NCBI GenBank assembly: GCA_903970165.1
Contig: CAJCHZ010000003.1
Location: 1-52,986, forward strand
Source of the DNA: Betaproteobacteria bacterium
GTDB lineage: Bacteria > Acidobacteriota > Terriglobia > Acidiferrales > UBA7541
DNA: 52,986 nt
Reading direction: 5' to 3'
Part shown: positions 29,840-38,240 of the stretch, one piece after another
Position numbering within the stretch: position 1 is the first letter of the stretch
How the letters are laid out: every line of letters begins with the position of its first letter
Notes under the pieces: model-generated
What the model saw: the letters and a program-made list of their open reading frames with translations, nothing else
Told to the model about the DNA's origin: nothing
Databases searched by the model: none
Position numbers and translations under genes: made by a program

Positions 29840-31297
29840 TTGAAGCCCGGAAAGTTAATCCTTCCCCTGCTGCTGACTCTTCTCCTGGTTGTCTCTTTCT
29901 CTTCCGCGGCGACGTCTTCAAAGCTTGTGATCACTCACGTCACCGTCATTGATGCCACAGGGCGGCTGCCTCTGCCGGATCAAACGGTGCTGATCGATGG
30001 CGGTCGCATCGCAGCGATCGGAGCTTCGGCAAGCATCACGGTGCCCAAAGAGGCGCGCACAATCGATGCATCAGGGAAATTTATAGTACCCGGGTTTTGG
30101 GACATGCACGTTCATATCGCCGGCCTCAACGCCGATCCTTCCTGGAGCAAGCAGGTGCTTCTGCCGCTGCTTCTGGCCAATGGAATTACGGGTGTGCGCG
30201 ACATGGGCGGCGATTTGGACGCGTTGCTCTCCTGGCAGCGCGATGTCGAGTCTGGCGCGGCCCCGGGTCCACACATCGTTGCTGCCGGACCCTTCCTCGC
30301 ATCGAGCGGCAAAAGAACTCCGGAGCAGTATCCGGTTGCCAATGCCGACGAAGCCCGCGCCGCCGTGGACGAACTTAAGAAGCGCGGCGCCAATTTCATA
30401 AAAATTATTTCGATGCCATCGCGCGACGCTTTTTTTGCCCTTGCCGATGAATGCAAGAAGCAAAACATTCGTTTTGCCGGACATTTGCCATTCGAAATCG
30501 GAGCCGCAGAGGCGAGCGATGTCGGCATGCACAGCATCGAGCATTTTCTTTACAGCGCGTTCGCGCTGTCTTTTTCCGGGAAGGAAGCGGAGCTGCGTCC
30601 TCGCCTCATGCAGGCAGAAAAAAGCAGTGACACGACGGCCTGGGAGCAGATCGCGCACGAAGCCGACGCCACCTACAACGCCGAAAAAGCCGCCGCGGTC
30701 ATTCAAACGCTAAAGAAAAACGGCACCTGGGTCACGCCCACGCTGGCCTCGCTCGACATCACATCGCATCCCGAGAATTGGAAGACGGACGACCCGCTGC
30801 TCTCGTTTGTACCTCCAGCGATGGCTAAGGAGTGGCGCGATTCCTTCGACGACCCCCAGATGAAGCGGCACGCGGCATGGCTGGGGCGCCAGGCATCGAA
30901 TGATTGGAAGCTGACCGCTGAACTGCATCGCGCGGGCGTGCCTCTTTTGGTCGGCTCGGATTCGCTCGATCCATTTGTATTCCCAGGCGACAGCTTTCAT
31001 CATGAACTAAGCGAGTTGGTGCGAGCAGGATTTACGCCGATGGAGGCGCTGCAATCGGCAACTCGGGGCGCAGCGCAGTTTCTCGGTCGCGAAAAGGAAC
31101 TGGGAACTGTTGAGACAGGCCACGTCGCCGACCTCGTCTTGCTGAGTGCAAACCCGGTGGAAAACATCGCCAACACGCGCAAAGTTTGGGCGGTCGTTCG
31201 CAAGGGAGCCTTCTATGACCGTGCGGCTCTTGATTCACTATTAGAGCAAGCGAAAAAAGAGGCGGCCAATGTTCGGGAGGAGAAGGAGAAGCAGTAG
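29840..31297 (+). CDS. Exported amidohydrolase-family protein
   Basis: The 485-residue protein has an N-terminal signal peptide (LILPLLLTLLLVVSFSSAA) and an amidohydrolase fold: IDGGRIAAIG and VPGFWDMHVHIAG with the paired metal-binding His, then FAGHLPFEIG, VGMHSIEHF, LLVGSDSLDPF with a candidate metal-binding Asp, and ADLVLLSANPVENI near the C-terminus. It belongs to the imidazolonepropionase-like/prolidase-like group common in soil Acidobacteriota; the substrate is unknown. The start is TTG 29840, the only position that keeps the signal peptide; it overlaps the TGA of a tiny upstream frame. An unknown exported protein follows. Confidence 0.9.
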   Translation: MKPGKLILPLLLTLLLVVSFSSAATSSKLVITHVTVIDATGRLPLPDQTVLIDGGRIAAIGASASITVPKEARTIDASGKFIVPGFWDMHVHIAGLNADPSWSKQVLLPLLLANGITGVRDMGGDLDALLSWQRDVESGAAPGPHIVAAGPFLASSGKRTPEQYPVANADEARAAVDELKKRGANFIKIISMPSRDAFFALADECKKQNIRFAGHLPFEIGAAEASDVGMHSIEHFLYSAFALSFSGKEAELRPRLMQAEKSSDTTAWEQIAHEADATYNAEKAAAVIQTLKKNGTWVTPTLASLDITSHPENWKTDDPLLSFVPPAMAKEWRDSFDDPQMKRHAAWLGRQASNDWKLTAELHRAGVPLLVGSDSLDPFVFPGDSFHHELSELVRAGFTPMEALQSATRGAAQFLGREKELGTVETGHVADLVLLSANPVENIANTRKVWAVVRKGAFYDRAALDSLLEQAKKEAANVREEKEKQ

Positions 31298-31354
31298 AGC
31301 GGCGATGAAGCTTTTGAAAATAAGGGGAAATGGTCTGTTATAAAGTGAAGCAAA

Positions 31355-32356
31355 ATGAAAAGCGCCGCAACAAACCGCTGCCGATGGAACAGAAGGATGC
31401 TTTTGTGTTTCCCTATACTCTTCTGCGCAATCTCCGCCCGGAGCGCGATTGCTCAAGACCGAGAACGCGGTGAAGAAGTCGTCGCCAACCTGGCCGGAGG
31501 CCGCGTCATCATCCACGTTGCTCGAGACGCAATCATTTTCGCCGCTATCGACCAGCCGGTAGAAGCGAACTCCATTCCTCCGCGTGCCATGAACATAGAC
31601 GCAACCCACGTCGGTATTCTTCTCGGCGCCTCGGAGTGGCGCGTTACGTCCGATCCCAAACCCGTCCGCATGGATAAAGACTTCCCCCACGTTTCGGGCA
31701 AGAACCCGAAGTATACCGATGCCGGCGAGGCTGAACCCGATCTGGAAACCATCGGCGTCGCCTTTCTTGAAAGGCTGCGTCCCTTGGTCTCCCAACTCCA
31801 TCGTAAGATCGAGTTCAAGCCTGACGAGGCTCTCTTCGAGGTAATCGTTATTGGGTATGCGCCGAACGATTACGGCCCAGAAGTGTGGACCATCGAATAC
31901 CGCATCCAGCAGGAAGAGATCGCGACCCGCGGCGACTTCTGGCAAACACGCCTGCTTCGCCCACGGTTCACGCAGCTGTATCCACCGGAAAAGAAGTCCC
32001 CCAAGACGCTGGTCGAAATTCGCTATCCAGACACGATGCAAGGCCCAACTTTGCAGCAACTGATTGAAGGGAACGAGCCGGATCTGGATAAGTTGGCGCG
32101 CGGAGAGCCGCGATTTTCCAAAGTCGTGGAAAACATAGACCGGGGGCAGACAAACAAGTCCGCGCCGCAGGATACGACCGATTTTCTGCGCGCGGCCTTG
32201 CCCATCATTTCAGAGAAGTCCACATTCATTATGGGCATTATGACCGAGCGCAGCTTCAACTGGGTTATTCCACCCCATGAGCCGATCGAGAAGGCTGAGG
32301 AAGACAAGAACCGTCCGCCGGAGGCGCCTACCTTGCGCGGGAAAATTAAACCCTAG
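31355..32356 (+). CDS. Secreted protein of unknown function
   Basis: The 333-residue protein has a signal peptide (MLLCFPILFCAISARSAIAQ after a basic start). The mature part contains VVANLAGGRVIIHVARDAII, an alternating alpha/beta pattern, and a long charged C-terminal section ending in EEDKNRPPEAPTLRGKIKP. I recognise no catalytic motif or family. It is 57 bases downstream of the amidohydrolase gene on the same strand and may be in the same transcript. It converges on purD, whose stop is 23 bases away. Confidence 0.75.
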   Translation: MKSAATNRCRWNRRMLLCFPILFCAISARSAIAQDRERGEEVVANLAGGRVIIHVARDAIIFAAIDQPVEANSIPPRAMNIDATHVGILLGASEWRVTSDPKPVRMDKDFPHVSGKNPKYTDAGEAEPDLETIGVAFLERLRPLVSQLHRKIEFKPDEALFEVIVIGYAPNDYGPEVWTIEYRIQQEEIATRGDFWQTRLLRPRFTQLYPPEKKSPKTLVEIRYPDTMQGPTLQQLIEGNEPDLDKLARGEPRFSKVVENIDRGQTNKSAPQDTTDFLRAALPIISEKSTFIMGIMTERSFNWVIPPHEPIEKAEEDKNRPPEAPTLRGKIKP

Positions 32357-32379
32357 GATTTAGTCGAACTCTTTCAGGA

Positions 32380-33669
32380 TTAGTTTGCCACGGCCTTCTG
32401 ACGGCCAGGTGCGGCACCAATGTCCTTGCGATAGTGCATATTTTCAAATCGGATGCCTGCGGCGGCTTTGTAGGCCATGGACAACGCCTCCTCGAGCGAT
32501 GGTGCTGCGCTCGTGACTCCCAAGACTCGGCCGCCGTTCGTTACTAATAAATCTCCAAGATGTTTGGTTCCGGAGTGGAAGATCTGCACACCAGTATTGT
32601 GCTCTATACCGGTTAGTCCATCGATCCTCTTTCCTGTCTCAAACTTGCCCGGATATCCGCCAGACGTCAGAACTAGGCAGACGCTTGCACCGTTCTTCCA
32701 GCGAAGATCGGAGCGGTTCAGCCTTTTCGCGGCAACATCAGCGAGTAACTCAGCCAAGTCAAAATCCATCCGTGCCACAATGGCCTGCGCCTCCGGATCG
32801 CCAAGCCGGCAGTTGAACTCCAGAACTTTCGGACCTTCTGTTGTCAGCATCAGGCCAACATACAGAAATCCCTGGTAGGGAATCCCCTCGGCCGCAAGGC
32901 CACGAAGCGTTGGTTCGACGATCGTCGAGAGGACTGTTTCCCGCAGGCTAGCCGGCAATAATTGGTCAGAAGAATAGGCGCCCATGCCTCCCGTGTTCGG
33001 GCCCTCATTGCCGTCAAAGACACGCTTGTGGTCGCGCGTCGGCACCATCGGAGAGGAGCGCTCGCCGTCCGTGAGAATGATGAACGATAACTCTTCGCCT
33101 TCGAGCACTTCTTCCAACAGAACGCGATGGCCGCCCGGTCCTAGCTCGTTCTCCTCCATCGCGCGGGCTATGAACTCTCTTGCCTCGTCCGCGTTCGCGG
33201 CGAGGACTACTCCTTTACCAGCGCACAAGCCGTCGGCCTTGATTACGAGGGGCCAAGACACATTCGCAAGCGCCGCGTATGCGGTTTCTGCCGAATCAAA
33301 CGAACCATACATTTTTGCAGTTGGAATGCTGTGGCGAACTAGAAATTCCTTCGAGAAGACCTTGCTCCCTTCGAGCTGAGCGGCCATGCGTGATGGCCCC
33401 ACGATTGGCCATTTACGCACAGCAAAGGCATCGGAAATGCCATTCACCAACGGCAACTCGGGGCCAACGACCGTCAAATCTGGCCGTAGCCTTTCGGCAA
33501 GATTGACAAGCGCCGGAACATCGCCCGCGTCCACGGGAATGCATTCTGCATCTTGGGAGATACCACCGTTCCCCGGCGCACACCAAATCTTTTCGACGCG
33601 CGGGCTCTGCTTCAGCTTCCAGACCAAGGCATGCTCGCGCCCGCCGCCGCCAACAACCAGAATCTTCAT
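32380..33669 (-). CDS. purD: Phosphoribosylamine-glycine ligase
   Basis: PurD joins glycine to 5-phosphoribosylamine with ATP, the second step of purine synthesis. The 429-residue product begins MKILVVGGGGREHAL, the N-terminal nucleotide fold, and has ATP-grasp motifs including KADGLCAGKGVV, EELSFIILTDGE, DHKRVFDGNEGPNTGGMGAYS and FNCRLGDPEAQA. Length is as usual for the family. It is the last gene of a minus-strand group after parA, parB and the bactofilin, but a 173-base gap upstream leaves room for its own promoter. Confidence 0.96.
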   Translation of the reverse strand: MKILVVGGGGREHALVWKLKQSPRVEKIWCAPGNGGISQDAECIPVDAGDVPALVNLAERLRPDLTVVGPELPLVNGISDAFAVRKWPIVGPSRMAAQLEGSKVFSKEFLVRHSIPTAKMYGSFDSAETAYAALANVSWPLVIKADGLCAGKGVVLAANADEAREFIARAMEENELGPGGHRVLLEEVLEGEELSFIILTDGERSSPMVPTRDHKRVFDGNEGPNTGGMGAYSSDQLLPASLRETVLSTIVEPTLRGLAAEGIPYQGFLYVGLMLTTEGPKVLEFNCRLGDPEAQAIVARMDFDLAELLADVAAKRLNRSDLRWKNGASVCLVLTSGGYPGKFETGKRIDGLTGIEHNTGVQIFHSGTKHLGDLLVTNGGRVLGVTSAAPSLEEALSMAYKAAAGIRFENMHYRKDIGAAPGRQKAVAN

Positions 33670-33842
33670 TCAGATAGCCTCGAAGAGTGCATTTCGACGA
33701 TAGTCGCAGAGAGACAGGCTGTCAACCGGAGGCTCGTTCTGAACGGAAGGAGGGAGAGGCTTAAGAGCGGCTACGGGCCTGATTTTGAAAAGGCTGGTTT
33801 GAGGGAAATGTATTCGGTTTGTTCGAGACTGCCAGCAGTATT

Positions 33843-34256
33843 TCAGGCTTGGCCCACGGCTCGGATTGGGATCGTAACCCCCGTCGCTGTATCCGAAGAG
33901 GCCAGCATGTGACAGCGACCGTCAAAGATGCCACCGGGGTCGATCACCATACAGGGCGAGTGAACTTCGCCTGTTACCACGCCCTTGGCCTGGATCTCTA
34001 CGCGACCCTTTGCGAAAATCACCCCATCGAAGCGGCCTGAGATGACCACGCGGTTTCCTTCGATTTGCCCCTCCACTTTGGCGCCCTCTCCGAGAACAAC
34101 GGTTTGCTCGGAGATGATGTTGCCTCTCACGTTGCCGTCAATGCGAAATGTTCCCGTGAGCTGAAGCGTGCCCTCGAGAGTCACACCCTGATCGATAAAG
34201 CCGGTCCACTCCTCGCTCACGCCATCTTTTGACGAACCGGGCCACTTCCAAGCCAT
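33843..34256 (-). CDS. Bactofilin (polymer-forming cytoskeletal protein)
   Basis: Bactofilins polymerise without nucleotide into membrane-associated filaments. The 137-residue product has the core beta-helix repeat pattern: GVTLEGTLQLTGTFRIDGNV, GEGAKVEGQIEGNRVVISG, KGRVEIQAKGVVTGEV. Its N-terminal tail (MAWKWPGSSKDG) is short. In Myxococcus bactofilins anchor ParABS near the poles, so its position just downstream of parB may be meaningful. AGGAG precedes ATG 34256 and a promoter lies at 34283-34310, so it can be transcribed separately from parB. Confidence 0.92.
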   Translation of the reverse strand: MAWKWPGSSKDGVSEEWTGFIDQGVTLEGTLQLTGTFRIDGNVRGNIISEQTVVLGEGAKVEGQIEGNRVVISGRFDGVIFAKGRVEIQAKGVVTGEVHSPCMVIDPGGIFDGRCHMLASSDTATGVTIPIRAVGQA

Positions 34257-34282
34257 GAATTTTCTCCTACAAAGTCTCTACC

Positions 34283-34310
34283 ACTTTAGCCTGTGGAGTA
34301 AACAAGTCAA
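34283..34310 (-). promoter_or_regulatory. Sigma-70-type promoter for the bactofilin gene
   Basis: On the minus strand TTGACT (34305-34310), a 16-base spacer, then TAAAGT (34283-34288), about 27 bases before the ATG. Moderate match to consensus with good placement. Confidence 0.5.
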
Positions 34311-34404
34311 CGAATCGAACAGGCGCGGTTGTCCAAAGGATACGGTTGAACTTACGGACAGAGCCAAGGAATGAGTTAAAGCAGGCGGTCGCTCGGCGCC
34401 TGGG

Positions 34405-35334
34405 CTACTTCATCAAGCGGTCGTAAATTCCCATGAGCTGACTGTCATCGTAGTATTCAAGAACAAGCTGGCCGGGACGCATCTTCGTTTTTTGTCGCAA
34501 GAGGATCTTTGTCCCCAAGTGGCGCTGAAGTTCGTCGATTGCGGCTCGGATGTTCGCATCCATGTGAGCGGCCGGTACGGGGCTGGCGGTCCGGGAGCGG
34601 CGCGAGGCCAAGCGCTCAATCTGGCGAACCGTCAGACCGCCGCGGGAGGCACGCTGGGCGTATCGCATCCTAAGATGCGAATCGGCCACCGCCAGCAACG
34701 CCCTGCCATGACCTGCGGACAGCTTGCCTTCTTCAATCCAGTCTTGAATGGTTGGTTCCAGCTTCAGCAAGCGAATCGAGTTTGCCACCGTGGCCCGGTC
34801 TTTCCCGGTACGTTCGGCGACAGATTCCTGGGTGAGCTGAAATTCGTCCATCAAACGCTCAAAAGCCCTTGCTGCCTCAATCGCGTTCAGGTCTTCGCGC
34901 TGGATGTTTTCGACGAGTGTCATTTCCAACGCTAGTTCGTCAGGTACCTGACGAACGATCACGGAGATCTTCGTCAACCCTGCGCGCTGGGCTGCTCGCC
35001 AGCGTCTTTCGCCCGCGATAAGCTGAAAGCGGGCTCCGATCGGGCGAACTACGAGGGGCTGGATAATTCCGCTTGCTTGAATCGATCTTGCCAGCTCATC
35101 CAGAGCTTCTTCGCGGAAGCGTGTCCTTGGTTGGTAAGGGCTGGGTTCAATCAAATCTATATCGAGCTGTAGAGGGCCAGCTGGAGTAGCCTCGCGGGCT
35201 GGTGCAGCGGCAGCTCCAGTTGCAGTTGTGTTGTGTGGTTGCGGTTGAACTGCTGGCGCTGATGGTTCTGGAACCTGCGGTTCAGGCTCCCGAATGAGCG
35301 CTCCGAGCCCCCGGCCCAGTGCGTTTCGCGGCAT
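34405..35334 (-). CDS. parB: Chromosome-partitioning protein ParB
   Basis: ParB binds parS, spreads or slides as a CTP-dependent clamp and works with ParA. The 309-residue protein begins MPRNALGRGLGALI, the typical start; a longer frame to 35442 reads into parA and is not used. Motifs: YQPRTRFREEALDELARSI, LIAGERRWRAAQRAGL (the CTP-binding GERRxRA box), LVENIQREDLNAIEAARAF, the HTH LTQESVAERTGKDRATVANS and a C-terminal dimerisation region. The linker near residues 20-60 is Pro/Ala/Gln-rich. It overlaps the end of parA by 53 bases. Confidence 0.96.
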   Translation of the reverse strand: MPRNALGRGLGALIREPEPQVPEPSAPAVQPQPHNTTATGAAAAPAREATPAGPLQLDIDLIEPSPYQPRTRFREEALDELARSIQASGIIQPLVVRPIGARFQLIAGERRWRAAQRAGLTKISVIVRQVPDELALEMTLVENIQREDLNAIEAARAFERLMDEFQLTQESVAERTGKDRATVANSIRLLKLEPTIQDWIEEGKLSAGHGRALLAVADSHLRMRYAQRASRGGLTVRQIERLASRRSRTASPVPAAHMDANIRAAIDELQRHLGTKILLRQKTKMRPGQLVLEYYDDSQLMGIYDRLMK

Positions 35335-36088
35335 TGGCAATGACCTCCTGGGCGAGCTGGGTGTAGCCTTCCGCCCCTTTGCTATGAATATCGTAAAAAA
35401 TGATAGGTTTCCCGAAGCTTGGCGCCTCTGCAAGGCGCACATTGCGCGGAATCACGCTTTGGAACACCTGAGTTCCAAAAAAGCTGCGCAAATCGGTGGC
35501 AACCTGACGAGAGAGCGTAGTCCGCTCGTCATACATCGTCAAGAGTATGCCTTCAATCTCGAGGCCAGGGTTCAGGGTCCGCCGGATACGCATCAGGGTA
35601 TCGAGCAGTTCGGACACGCCTTCCAAGGCCAGATATTCGCATTGAATGGGAACAAGTACAGAGCTGGAGGAAACCAGAGCATTCAATGTCAACAAATCCA
35701 GGGCTGGCGGGCAGTCCAGAACAATAAATTTGTAGCGATCGCGCACAGCATTGAGGATGGCTTGGAGTTTATATTCGCGATTCTCGGCAAGAACGAGCTC
35801 TACGGCTGCCCCGGCGAGGTTTTTGTCGGCGGGGACGACATCTAAGCCATCGACCTGTGATTTTTGGACGATTTTGTCGAATGGCTCACCCAAAATTAGG
35901 CAGTGATAGAGGGTTCTGCGGGCAGGGTCCTTCGGGAATCCAATGGCAGCGGTTGCATTGCCCTGCGAATCGCAATCCACGAGAAGAGTGGACTGTTCAG
36001 AGGCAGCAAGGCAAGCGGCCAGGTTGACTGCGGTCGTTGTCTTCCCAACTCCACCTTTTTGATTTGCGACTGCGATAATGCGAGCCAA
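35282..36088 (-). CDS. parA: Chromosome-partitioning ATPase ParA
   Basis: ParA is a Walker-type ATPase that binds the nucleoid and moves ParB-parS complexes. The 268-residue product has the deviant Walker A KGGVGKTTTAVNLA (from residue 11), LLVDCDSQGNAT and the later VLDCPPALDLLTLNAL. It is of the short chromosomal (Soj) type with no N-terminal HTH. The gene directly follows the parS cluster, so ParB bound there could repress or tune its promoter. It overlaps parB by 53 bases, and the two are surely co-transcribed. Confidence 0.96.
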   Translation of the reverse strand: MARIIAVANQKGGVGKTTTAVNLAACLAASEQSTLLVDCDSQGNATAAIGFPKDPARRTLYHCLILGEPFDKIVQKSQVDGLDVVPADKNLAGAAVELVLAENREYKLQAILNAVRDRYKFIVLDCPPALDLLTLNALVSSSSVLVPIQCEYLALEGVSELLDTLMRIRRTLNPGLEIEGILLTMYDERTTLSRQVATDLRSFFGTQVFQSVIPRNVRLAEAPSFGKPIIFYDIHSKGAEGYTQLAQEVIANAAKRTGPGARSAHSGA

Positions 36089-36118
36089 TCAGCCCCCGAA
36101 CCGCGAAAACTTAGCAGA

Positions 36119-36594
36119 ATCCCACGTGGGATGCAACTTGTTTCACGTGGAACACGGGCAGAGCTGTGGATTTTGTCTGGTCTTTATCAAAGGTGTTCCA
36201 CGTGGAACAAAGTCTGGAACATCGCAGCATTGGTTGTTCCACGTGGAACAGATTGCGGTGTCCCGCACTCAGGCTTTGTTCCACGTGAAACAATCCGGAG
36301 TGTTCGGGGACTTTTGTTCCACGTGAAACTATTTGATTCCGTTGCGGCCAGGGGATGCTTTGCTGCCCTCGTCTCACTAGGTTCCACGTGGAACACTCCC
36401 AAAAACAAAATGACCACATTCCTGATCTGGTTTCCGTGGTCTGCAGCCTTGACCCTTTCATTGAATTGCACGAATGTTCCACGTGGAACGAAGTGATCTC
36501 AAAGAAAAGTGGAACATGCTCAGAGAATTCGAGGCCATATCTTGACTTCGTGGGATCGACAACGCGGATTTCCAGAGTTGTTCCACGTGAAACA
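36119..36594. repeat. Cluster of eight parS sites plus one degenerate site
   Basis: Sixteen-base palindromes of the form TGTTYCACGTGRAACA occur at 36139-36154, 36194-36209, 36235-36250, 36277-36292, 36315-36330, 36380-36395, 36475-36490 and 36579-36594. All contain the CACGTG core and differ from the universal parS consensus (TGTTTCACGTGAAACA) by one to three bases. A related palindrome without the outer bases is at 36119-36132. They fill the gap between parA and rsmG, spaced 38-104 bases apart, with no gene in it. This is the ParB loading centre and probably a control site for parAB. Confidence 0.95.
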
Positions 36595-36724
36595 CACTGC
36601 GCCCCGAGACTCCGCCGAATCTGATTGTGATTTGGTTTTTTCGGGAGCGATTGTTACAGTCGCCGACGAAAATATCTTGGATAGCAGCGAAGTCCTTATT
36701 TTTCAAGTCGTTAAGCCGACAATC

Positions 36725-37381
36725 TTAGACTTTTCGTGCTCCCACGAGAAGGTAGCGGCGTAGGGAGTTAGGCACGGGGATCGGCTCTCGCCATTCCCAG
36801 TCCATTCCGCGCCGGGCTTGGTCCAGGTCGCGGCCTCCAATCCAGAGGATCACTTGCTTGGCTGCAACTCGTTCCGAGGCCGCCCACGCCAAGAACGGTT
36901 CAAACTCGCCGACCGCTCGTGAGCAGACGAAATCCAGCGGGGCGACGTCTTCTCCGAGCTCTTCATATCGGCTAACAATCACTTTTGTATCCTTCAGCTC
37001 GATCGTCCGGAGAACTTCGGCGAGAAAGGTGGCCTTCTTCATATTCGATTCGATCAAGAAAACCTGCAGATCCGGACGCATGATTTTGAGGGGGATTCCC
37101 GGAAAACCGGCACCGGAACCTACGTCGGCGAGCCGACCGTTTTCCACAGGCACGGCACGGGCGGCAAACATACATTCACAGAAATGACGATATAGTATCT
37201 CAAGGGGGTCGCGAATCGCGGTCAAGTTAATTTTATCATTCCAAGTCAGTAGAATCTTCATATACTGTTGAATACAAACAACTTGCTGTTCATCTGCCTG
37301 GAGCTGAAACTCGCCGAGAGCGCGCAGGATCTTGTCCGCTGAGAGCACCGCTGGGATGGCTGTTGTCATAAGAGTTACCAT
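36725..37381 (-). CDS. rsmG: 16S rRNA (guanine527-N7)-methyltransferase
   Basis: RsmG (GidB) methylates G527 of 16S rRNA; loss gives low-level streptomycin resistance. The 218-residue product has ILLTWNDKINLTAIRDP, the SAM-binding loop DVGSGAGFPGIPLKI, IESNMKKATFL and VCSRAVGEF. An in-frame ATG at 37369 is also possible. Its start lies four bases after the stop of the CPBP protease gene, so these form one transcript. In the usual origin neighbourhood rsmG sits next to parA; here the parS cluster separates them. Confidence 0.95.
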   Translation of the reverse strand: MVTLMTTAIPAVLSADKILRALGEFQLQADEQQVVCIQQYMKILLTWNDKINLTAIRDPLEILYRHFCECMFAARAVPVENGRLADVGSGAGFPGIPLKIMRPDLQVFLIESNMKKATFLAEVLRTIELKDTKVIVSRYEELGEDVAPLDFVCSRAVGEFEPFLAWAASERVAAKQVILWIGGRDLDQARRGMDWEWREPIPVPNSLRRYLLVGARKV

Positions 37382-37385
37382 AAGG

Positions 37386-38111
37386 TTACGAACCTGTGGA
37401 AATCTCCTTCGCTGGAAGAGTACCTGTTTTTAGTAGGTACCTGGGGCCTGCAACACCCGCGACGGCGTCGATGGTTATGTGCCAAAGCGAAACTGCGGCC
37501 AACCCATCGTACGCGATTCGCGCCGTCCCGAACACTGTGCCGATGACCAGTGTGCTCACCAATCCACCCCGCCCCTGATAAAGGTGTGCCAGTGCAAACA
37601 GAACAGAAGACACCAGAACGATGCCCCAAACCGGCAACGGTGCGCGGGTTAGGGCAGCCATGGCAAAGCCACGATAGAGGAATTCCTCGCATAGTCCGGC
37701 TGTGACGGACAAAGCCAGGAACAGAAGCAGCTCGATCCTCGCATGGGGCAGGATTCTCTCTGCCAAGGCTTGCAGGAAGTCGCGCGCCTTACCTGGCGTT
37801 CGGCTCATCCGCCGGAGATTCAGCCATTGCAGCCCACCTAAAGTCGCGGCGCCGACAATCGCGGCAACAGCGACCCGTTCGCGACCGTGAACCAGCAATC
37901 CCAATTCCTCAAGACTTAATCCGCGTGCCCGAGCCCTCCATGCGGCTAGGGCTACCGCAAGCCACTGGAAAGCAATCGTAGAAATGTAGAGAGTCATCCG
38001 ATCCCTTTTAGTCGTATGAGGAGTTGACAGCAGCTTTTGCAGCCGAATGCGGCCGCGCAACGGGAGAACCACACCGAGCACGACAAAAATCAGCCAGAAG
38101 TCCCAAGGCAT
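37386..38111 (-). CDS. CPBP-family intramembrane glutamic protease-like protein
   Basis: The 241-residue protein has several membrane helices (for example FWLIFVVLGVVLPL, IAFQWLAVALAAW, IELLLFLALSVTAGL). The three CPBP motifs are present: CEEFLYRG with the Glu pair, SSVLFALAHLYQGRGG with the His, and SLWHITIDAVAG with a third His. Members process prenylated or other membrane proteins, or act in bacteriocin immunity. It is upstream of and close to rsmG and divergent from selD. Its partner is unknown. Confidence 0.88.
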   Translation of the reverse strand: MPWDFWLIFVVLGVVLPLRGRIRLQKLLSTPHTTKRDRMTLYISTIAFQWLAVALAAWRARARGLSLEELGLLVHGRERVAVAAIVGAATLGGLQWLNLRRMSRTPGKARDFLQALAERILPHARIELLLFLALSVTAGLCEEFLYRGFAMAALTRAPLPVWGIVLVSSVLFALAHLYQGRGGLVSTLVIGTVFGTARIAYDGLAAVSLWHITIDAVAGVAGPRYLLKTGTLPAKEISTGS

Positions 38112-38240
38112 CCGGCGATGAAACCACGTTCGGCAGCTCGACGCAACTTGTTGTCTTGGCGTGTCACGAGCGTCCCGCTGCGAGCCTCGTTATAATGTCT
38201 TCGAGCCGAACTAATGTTCTGGAATAAGCGAGGTGTGTTC

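Noticed and set aside
29808..29843. Eleven-codon ORF (MPGCPECERRA) overlapping the amidohydrolase start
   Set aside because: It might be a relic of a CPEC small protein or a leader peptide, but it is too short to support.
36078..36624. Short frames with repeated FHVE or VPRGT in the parA-rsmG gap
   Set aside because: The repeats are translations of the parS palindromes, not a repetitive protein.
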